DNA of 39,746 nucleotides from Alkalicoccobacillus porphyridii (GTDB lineage Bacteria; Bacillota; Bacilli; Bacillales; Bacillaceae_D), in contig NZ_VLXZ01000021.1 in the NCBI RefSeq assembly GCF_007293315.1, positions 1-39,746 of the forward strand, in the 5' to 3' direction. A model generated the notes under the pieces. That model saw only the letters and a program-made list of their open reading frames with translations. It had not been told where the DNA came from and did not search any database. The translations under genes and the position numbers were made by a program. Below, piece by piece: positions 33,199 to 39,746 of this stretch (within the stretch, counting starts at the first letter, position 1; the number at the start of each line of letters is the position of its first letter).

Positions 33199-34344
33199 TT
33201 ACTTGTCTTTACCTAGCTTCCAAGTCATCGCAATATTACGCGAGAGCTCTTCTAGATACGTCAAACCGTTTTTCATTGCATCCTCTAAAGGTATAGCTCC
33301 TGGCACTAATGAATAAGCCGCATCAATTCCATGTTTATAGATAGCCTCATATCCATGACCTAACTGACCAGCTAATGCAATAACAGGAATATTATCTTGC
33401 TTTGCTGCTCTAGCAACGCCAATGGGGGTTTTTCCAAAAATAGATTGATAATCTAGTCGCCCCTCTCCAGTAATCACCAAATCGGCATTACTAACTTTTT
33501 CTTGAAATCTTGTGATCTCCAAAATAAGTGTAACGCCTGATGCCATACGAGGATTGACAAAAGCAAGTAAACCAGCACCGAGTCCTCCAGCTGCTCCGGC
33601 CCCCGGTGTATCTCGAATATCCATTCCTAACTGCCTATCTACTACTCTAGCAAAATGAGTTAATCCATTTTCTAACTGTGCTCTGATCTCTGGAGTCGTC
33701 GCGCCTTTTTGCGGTCCATAAATAGCCGTTGCCCCATTTTCGCCTAAGAGAGGATTCTCTACATCTGATGCAACTTCTATCTTTGCCTGAGCAAGTAAAG
33801 GATCAGCCCCTCTTGTATCGATCCGATGTAATGTATGAAGCGCTCCCCCACCATGCTTAATTGAATGACCGTTCTCATCCAGTAGCTTGATTCCTAGAGC
33901 TTGAGCCATTCCAGCTCCGCCATCATTGGTAGCGCTCCCACCCAAACCCAATATGATACGTGTCGCACCATTTTTAAGGGCATCAACAACTAATTCACCC
34001 GTCCCATACGTTGTTGTAATGAGTGGGTTTCTTTGATCCTGAGGCACATGATGTAAACCAGATGCAGAGGCCATTTCAATAACCGCTACCTCTTCTTGTT
34101 TAGCTAATGCATATGTAGCCTCAACTTTGTTGCCTAAAGGACCTGTGACCTGAATGGTACGTAATTCACCATTTAACGCATCGGCCAGAGATTCAACGGT
34201 ACCTTCCCCTCCGTCTGCCATAGGAATCTTTAAGTATGTTGCATCGGGAAACACTTGCTTAAAGCCTTTTTCAATTGCAGTAGCTGCCTCTAAAGCCGAA
34301 AAGCTTTCTTTAAATGAATCAGGTGCTATGATTATTTTTTTCAT
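33199..34344 (-). CDS. glxK: Glycerate kinase
   Basis: This 381-residue enzyme of the glycerate kinase type-1 family phosphorylates D-glycerate with ATP; members differ in yielding 2- or 3-phosphoglycerate. Family segments are IAPDSFKESFSA at the N terminus, PMADGGEGTVE, LGLGGSATNDGGAGMAQALG and TGEGRLDYQSIFGKTP. ATG 34344 has AAAGG 9 nt upstream; the earlier in-frame ATG 34353 sits directly against that site. It is divergent from the tartrate dehydrogenase gene, whose family can yield D-glycerate. A cre-like site precedes its TTGACA, suggesting CcpA control. Confidence 0.93.
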   Translation of the reverse strand: MKKIIIAPDSFKESFSALEAATAIEKGFKQVFPDATYLKIPMADGGEGTVESLADALNGELRTIQVTGPLGNKVEATYALAKQEEVAVIEMASASGLHHVPQDQRNPLITTTYGTGELVVDALKNGATRIILGLGGSATNDGGAGMAQALGIKLLDENGHSIKHGGGALHTLHRIDTRGADPLLAQAKIEVASDVENPLLGENGATAIYGPQKGATTPEIRAQLENGLTHFARVVDRQLGMDIRDTPGAGAAGGLGAGLLAFVNPRMASGVTLILEITRFQEKVSNADLVITGEGRLDYQSIFGKTPIGVARAAKQDNIPVIALAGQLGHGYEAIYKHGIDAAYSLVPGAIPLEDAMKNGLTYLEELSRNIAMTWKLGKDK

Positions 34345-34389
34345 GGTAGACATCCTTTCTTTCGATCACTCAGAATAAGGCACAATTTC

Positions 34390-34413
34390 TGTCAATTAAA
34401 GAGAGCGCTTTCT
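34390..34413 (-). promoter_or_regulatory. glxK -35 with adjacent cre-like site
   Basis: On the minus strand a perfect TTGACA lies at 34395-34390, although no good -10 follows at normal spacing. Just upstream, AGAGAGCGCTTTCT (34400-34413) matches the catabolite-responsive consensus TGWAARCGYTWNCW at 12 of 14 positions and is nearly palindromic. It is about 150 bp from the divergent dehydrogenase start. Confidence 0.5.
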
Positions 34414-34562
34414 TGAAATAAAATGGTGAATCCTTTACGCTGATATGGAAACGATGAACCTTAAATCATCATACCGAATCCATTTAGTTTCTACAAGAAT
34501 CTATTGGATTGGAAGCTGGATTAAAAGGTAGCTAAACAAACGAGTGTTGATGGAGGGATAAG

Positions 34563-35621
34563 ATGAAAAAATGGAGTATTGCTTCTATACCAGGGGACGG
34601 CGTTGGAAAAGAAGTAGTCCCTGCAGGGCAAAAAGTATTAGATACAGTGGCAGAAGTACATGGTGGTTTATCATTTGAATTTACTTCTTTTCCATGGAGC
34701 TGCGAGTATTATTTACAGCATGGAGTCATGATGCCAGAGAATGGGCTTGATCAGCTTAAAGACTTTGATGCTATCTTTCTTGGAGCAGTCGGTAATCTGG
34801 ATCTAGTTCCTGACCATATTTCCTTATGGGGTCTTTTAATAAAAATCCGTAGAGAATTTGAACAAGTAATAAATATTCGGCCAGCAAAACAATTAAAAGG
34901 GGTCACGTCTCCATTAGTGAATCCTAAAGAGTTTGATTTATTGGTCGTCCGTGAGAATAGCGAAGGCGAATATAGTTCAATTGGTGGCAGGATGAATAAA
35001 GGAGAGGATGAACTAGCGATACAGAATGCGGTTTTCTCACGAAAGGCATCAGAAAGAGCCATGCGTTATGCTTTTGATTTAGCGGCTAAGCGCAGGCAGC
35101 ATGTGACAAGTGCTACGAAGTCAAATGGGATCGTTTACTCAATGCCCTTTTGGGATGATGTCTTTACTGACGTATCAAAGGATTATCCATCTATTCAAAC
35201 TGATTCTCAGCACATTGATGCCTTGGCAGCTTTTTTTGTTACCCAGCCTGAACGCTTTGACGTGATCGTTGCAAGCAATTTGTTCGGTGATATCCTAACT
35301 GATATCGGCGCGGCTATCATGGGTAGTGTGGGAATTGCACCGGCTGCAAACATTAATGTTAACGGCGCCTATCCCTCTATGTTTGAGCCGGTTCATGGCT
35401 CTGCACCTGATATTTTTGGGAAAGGTATTGCTAATCCTATCGGACAGATTTGGACTGCCAAGCTCATGCTTGATCACCTGGGAGAAGTAGAACTTGGCGA
35501 GAAACTACTTGATGTGATTGAGGAAACCACCACCGCAGGCATTTTAACTGCAGATATCGGCGGCAATTATTCCACTGAGCAAGTAACGAACGACATCATC
35601 AACCGCCTGCGGTCTCTATAA
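34563..35621 (+). CDS. Tartrate dehydrogenase/decarboxylase family protein
   Basis: This 352-residue NAD-dependent beta-decarboxylating dehydrogenase belongs to the isopropylmalate/isocitrate dehydrogenase fold, of the TtuC / B. subtilis YcsA subgroup. The N terminus IPGDGVGKEVVPAG, the substrate-loop RENSEGEYSSIGGR, the metal Asp region SNLFGDILTDIGAAIMGSVG and the adenine-site FEPVHGSAPDI are present. TtuC-type enzymes act on tartrate or D-malate; D-malate dehydrogenase is the main alternative. Its divergent partner glycerate kinase favours tartrate, because decarboxylating turnover of meso-tartrate gives D-glycerate. GGAGGG lies before the ATG. Confidence 0.88.
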   Translation: MKKWSIASIPGDGVGKEVVPAGQKVLDTVAEVHGGLSFEFTSFPWSCEYYLQHGVMMPENGLDQLKDFDAIFLGAVGNLDLVPDHISLWGLLIKIRREFEQVINIRPAKQLKGVTSPLVNPKEFDLLVVRENSEGEYSSIGGRMNKGEDELAIQNAVFSRKASERAMRYAFDLAAKRRQHVTSATKSNGIVYSMPFWDDVFTDVSKDYPSIQTDSQHIDALAAFFVTQPERFDVIVASNLFGDILTDIGAAIMGSVGIAPAANINVNGAYPSMFEPVHGSAPDIFGKGIANPIGQIWTAKLMLDHLGEVELGEKLLDVIEETTTAGILTADIGGNYSTEQVTNDIINRLRSL

Positions 35622-35719
35622 ACAATATTTTGATGGGATGGAATACGCAGAGTGCCCCCTATTTTGTCCGTTAGTTTAGATAGGCCATGATATAAGAAGG
35701 TTACACGTTACATTAATTA

Positions 35720-35760
35720 AAATCCCTTATCACAGTTAAACGCGATAAGGGATTCATTTT
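35720..35760. terminator. Bidirectional terminator between the dehydrogenase and symporter
   Basis: AAATCCCTTATC and GATAAGGGATT form an 11-bp stem around a 12-nt loop, with T-rich and A-rich flanks on both sides. Confidence 0.85.
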
Positions 35761-35764
35761 GATT

Positions 35765-37168
35765 TTATTTACCTGTTTCTTTTTCGTCGTTCCAACTATC
35801 CGCACCTTTAAGACCAGGAATATTTTTCTGATAGAAGACCGGGTCTTTTCCTTCTTTTCTTTGACGCTGATAGTCTTTTATCACTGCAAAGGCAATTTTG
35901 CTGATAAGTAGGATAACTACTAAGTTAACTCCAGCTGTGATAGCCATAAAGACATCAGCCATTCCCCAAGCCAACTCAATACTAATCATCGATCCAATAA
36001 CTACCATGGCGATTACCGCAATACGATATACATGTAGCCAACCTGAACCTGCTTTTATGAAATTGATGTTAGATTCCCCATAGTAATAATTTCCAAATAA
36101 TGAACTGAACGCAAAGAAAAAGATCGAAATTGCTACAAATCCTACAGCCCAACTACCCAAATGATCACTCAATGAAGCTTGAGTTAACGCAACACCATCT
36201 TCTCCCCCCGTCAAATACACGTCTGAGAGTAGGATGGCAAAAGCAGTAGCCGAACAAATAATGATTGTATCAAAAAATACACCTAAGGATTGAACTAAAC
36301 CTTGTTTCACTGGATGTGTGACATGTGCCGCCGCTGCCGCATGCGGCACACTTCCCATACCAGCTTCATTTGAGAATAACCCTCTGCGCGCGCCTTGAAT
36401 AAGTGCGCCAATTACTGTACCCGTTGTTGCTTCACGAAAATCAAACGCATCTGATATGATAAGACCAAAGACAGCAGGAATTTGAGTGTAATTTAAGATC
36501 ATGACATAAAAGACAACCCCAATATAAAAAACAGCCATGACTGGTACAATGATAGAAGAAATCTTAGAGATTCGTTGAACCCCACCATAAATAATAATTC
36601 CCGTGGCAATTGCTACAATAATTCCTATAACGAGCTTGTCTACATTAAAGGCCTGTTCAACTGCATTCGCAAGTGTGTTAGCTTGAAGAGAGTTGAAAAT
36701 AAGTCCAAATGTAATAGAAATTAGTACCGCAAAAAAGATCGCAAGCTTTCTTTTTCCAAGTGCTGTTTGAATATAGTATGATGGACCCCCTCTAAACTGA
36801 TTTCCATCCCTTACTTTATAAACTTGAGCGAGCATGCTTTCTATGAATCCTGTCGCCATACCAATAATTGCTACAACCCACATCCAAAAAATAGCCCCAG
36901 GGCCACCTACTGATATAGCTAAAGCCACACCAGCTATATTTGCTGATCCTACTCGTGAGGCAGCACTAATACAAAAAGCTTGGAACGCTGATACCTCATC
37001 TTTTTTTGATTTATCCCCCAATACCCTAAACATCTCAGGGAACATTCGAAACTGAACAAAGTTTGTTTTAAATGTGAAGTATAATCCAGCCCCCACTAAT
37101 AAAATGATTAATATGTACGTATAAACAAAATCATTAAGTGCGTCTATCCAATTCACTACAATATCCAT
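35765..37168 (-). CDS. Alanine/glycine:cation symporter (AGCS family)
   Basis: This 467-residue membrane protein has about 10-11 hydrophobic helices and belongs to the AGCS family. Such carriers import alanine, glycine or glutamine with Na+ (or H+). Family signatures are ISVGGPGAIFWMWV, FRGGPSYYIQTALG, GARRGLFSNEAGMGS and FFFAFSSLFGNYYYGE. The C-terminal tail is charged and cytoplasmic. ATG 37168 follows AAGGAGG by 6-7 nt; the ATG at 37174 abuts the site. It is transcribed alone. Glycine import would fit the glycine-cleavage operon elsewhere in the window, but no riboswitch precedes this gene. Confidence 0.92.
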   Translation of the reverse strand: MDIVVNWIDALNDFVYTYILIILLVGAGLYFTFKTNFVQFRMFPEMFRVLGDKSKKDEVSAFQAFCISAASRVGSANIAGVALAISVGGPGAIFWMWVVAIIGMATGFIESMLAQVYKVRDGNQFRGGPSYYIQTALGKRKLAIFFAVLISITFGLIFNSLQANTLANAVEQAFNVDKLVIGIIVAIATGIIIYGGVQRISKISSIIVPVMAVFYIGVVFYVMILNYTQIPAVFGLIISDAFDFREATTGTVIGALIQGARRGLFSNEAGMGSVPHAAAAAHVTHPVKQGLVQSLGVFFDTIIICSATAFAILLSDVYLTGGEDGVALTQASLSDHLGSWAVGFVAISIFFFAFSSLFGNYYYGESNINFIKAGSGWLHVYRIAVIAMVVIGSMISIELAWGMADVFMAITAGVNLVVILLISKIAFAVIKDYQRQRKEGKDPVFYQKNIPGLKGADSWNDEKETGK

Positions 37169-37241
37169 CTGCATCCTCCTTATTAATTAAAATAAAACAA
37201 TATCCTATACCCGATCCTAAGCAAAATATGTATAAGTAGAA

Positions 37242-37265
37242 AAAGAGGGCTGTATGGCCCTCTTT
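37242..37265 (-). terminator. Terminator after the glycosyltransferase gene
   Basis: AAAGAGGGC and GCCCTCTTT pair around a short loop, with a T-run on the minus strand. Confidence 0.88.
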
Positions 37266-37269
37266 AGCT

Positions 37270-38388
37270 TTATACACTTTCTGTTGTACTATTCGTTAGA
37301 CCTAGCTCAGATTCGAGTAGCTTTTTGTTAGCTAGTATTCGTTCATCTTTGGGGAGGTACGTCCTAGCCATCTCATTCTTTTCATAGGATTTCTGCTTAT
37401 CACCCAATCGATAATAACATACACATAACTGAAGATTTGGATACCAAGTAGAATACGCGGGATAACTAAAGCTCCATTGATTAGGATCAGGCTTTAATTC
37501 CGCAGCTAGCTCATACCAGAATGCTGCCTCTGTGTACATGGCTTTCACTTGATAATTGTAGCCAATGCGCGAACAAGCCTCGGGTCTTGGTGTATGCGTA
37601 TAGACAAAAGATTGAAATAAAGACTCTAGTTCTTTATCTAATTGATTCATGTGCCGGTAGCAATCCGCTTTCCCAATACAGGCATGGAAAGAATCCTCAA
37701 TCCATCCATCTCCTTTATCAATATGAAAATTGTATTGTTCAATTGATTTTTTAAATTTGCCTTTTTCTCTAAGCTCATTCCCATAATAAAAATAATCTCT
37801 TGCACTAAATTCCTCTCCATCTTTTTCCTTCTGTTCAAAGATGGAGAAGATCACTCCCGTGTTGCTACTAGCCTTTTCAGGCGTAAATTCTTTTTTATGA
37901 GTGATGGAGATATCCGAGTTAATAATATGCCCAAAGACATTTAAATACTCATGGGCATCCCCACCCCAAATAAAGTTCTTCTCTCTTTTTACTAAACGGT
38001 TTCTGCGATATCTTAATGCAACATTTCCCGCTTCATCAACACCATTGTCATAATACATTGAAACTGAATCTACCGACGGGTCTAAAGTCTTCTTTAATTC
38101 CATTAATTTCTTTTGATCTTCTTCTAGTAATACATCATCCGCATCAAGATAAAGAATATATTCCTTGGTAGCGTGTTTAAACGCTTCATTTCTAGCAGCA
38201 GCATAGCTATTAGTCCATTTGTAAAAGAAGACCCGATCTGTATAGGTTCTGGCAAGCTCCTCTGTACCATCTGTTGAGCCCGTGTCTACAATATTAATCT
38301 CATCAACAATATGTTTAACGGTATCCAAACACCGTGCTAAGAGCTTCTCTTCATTTTTTACTATCATACATAAGCTAATGGTTATCAT
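37270..38388 (-). CDS. Family 2 glycosyltransferase with TPR-like C terminus
   Basis: This 372-residue cytoplasmic protein has a GT-A catalytic domain (about residues 1-215). It starts with ISLCMIVKNEEKLLARCL. IVDTGSTDGT and the metal-binding YLDADD are present. The C-terminal 150 residues are helical with tetratricopeptide-like spacing (YFYYGNELREKGKFKKSIEQY, AAFWYELAAELKPDP). SunS-type peptide glycosyltransferases share this layout. It lies directly downstream of the collagen-like gene, so Thr residues in that protein are candidate acceptors; this is inference. ATG 38388 has GGAGAGAG upstream; the ATG at 38409 lacks a site. Confidence 0.87.
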   Translation of the reverse strand: MITISLCMIVKNEEKLLARCLDTVKHIVDEINIVDTGSTDGTEELARTYTDRVFFYKWTNSYAAARNEAFKHATKEYILYLDADDVLLEEDQKKLMELKKTLDPSVDSVSMYYDNGVDEAGNVALRYRRNRLVKREKNFIWGGDAHEYLNVFGHIINSDISITHKKEFTPEKASSNTGVIFSIFEQKEKDGEEFSARDYFYYGNELREKGKFKKSIEQYNFHIDKGDGWIEDSFHACIGKADCYRHMNQLDKELESLFQSFVYTHTPRPEACSRIGYNYQVKAMYTEAAFWYELAAELKPDPNQWSFSYPAYSTWYPNLQLCVCYYRLGDKQKSYEKNEMARTYLPKDERILANKKLLESELGLTNSTTESV

Positions 38389-38473
38389 TCGACTCTCTCC
38401 ATTCTTCATGGCTATACAGCTATACTATGAATTTTAAAGTTCACTGTGAAAGTCGTTTTTATGGTTGATCTAT

Positions 38474-38503
38474 AAAAAAAACCATCCTAGCAAACAGGAT
38501 GGT
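38474..38503 (-). terminator. Terminator after the collagen-like gene
   Basis: ACCATCCT and AGGATGGT form an 8-bp stem around a 7-nt loop, followed by seven T on the minus strand. Confidence 0.88.
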
Positions 38504-38516
38504 CCTAGATATTAAC

Positions 38517-39746
<1,230 letters not shown>

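Noticed and set aside
34447-34461. Second cre-like site TGGAAACGATGAAC
   Set aside because: It has at least three mismatches at conserved positions, much weaker than the site at 34400-34413.
35641-35672. Possible fragment of the repeat tail (GTGCCCCCTATTTTG)
   Set aside because: Only about 15 bp match, too short to call as a repeat copy.

Overview
The window looks like a chromosomal segment of a low-GC Gram-positive endospore former of the Bacillaceae. The evidence is a backbone in the style of B. subtilis yqhQ-yqhP-yqhO-mntR-lipM-yqhL-gcv-yqhH-yqhG-yqzE-comG, spore photoproduct lyase, a BclA-like collagen protein, a tandem glycine riboswitch, strong AAGGAGG ribosome binding sites and U-tract terminators. 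Species cannot be fixed from the sequence; the gene order differs enough from B. subtilis (as recalled) that it is not that species.

Left third (1-10.5 kb): a fragment of an intergenic repeat, then membrane proteins YqhQ and YqhP, the patatin YqhO, the Mn(II) repressor MntR, SplB, a D-amino acid aminotransferase, a translationally coupled pair helD-SDR (RNA polymerase-recycling ATPase and short-chain dehydrogenase), a gene-free stretch with a possible structured small RNA and a 62-bp tandem repeat, the octanoyltransferase LipM and the membrane rhodanese YqhL.

Middle (10.6-23.8 kb): a four-gene signalling module (OmpR-type regulator, sensor kinase, two PepSY proteins) with 11-bp-phased direct repeats before the last gene; then a repeat-rich gap and the glycine-cleavage operon gcvT-gcvPA-gcvPB (minus strand) led by a tandem glycine riboswitch with its terminator. 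LipM supplies octanoyl groups to GcvH, so it fits functionally with gcv. Divergent from gcvT are yqhH (SNF2 ATPase) and yqhG. A second repeat element follows, then the small genes yqgW, yqgX and yqgY. The sinI-sinR-tasA region that lies between yqhG and yqzE in B. subtilis is absent here.

Competence region (23.9-29.6 kb): yqzE and comGG-GF-GE-GD-GC are separated from comGB-comGA by nine co-oriented tRNA genes (Ala, Ser, fMet, Gln, Gly, Gly, Ile, Ser, Leu in transcription order) that have their own extended -10 promoter and terminator. This split of the normally contiguous comG operon is the most unusual arrangement seen. comGE appears to start at a rare ATT codon, because only that start restores the prepilin processing motif. 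A separate tRNA-Gln lies upstream of comGA on the plus strand.

Right third (29.6-39.7 kb): a small HNH protein, a YjcD-like UvrD helicase overlapping an HD hydrolase gene, a divergent glycerate kinase / tartrate dehydrogenase pair with a cre-like site between them (a plausible tartrate-to-glycerate route), an alanine/glycine:cation symporter, a family-2 glycosyltransferase, and the 3' part of a collagen-like surface or exosporium protein that runs off the window. No prophage, transposase, CRISPR array or defence island was seen.
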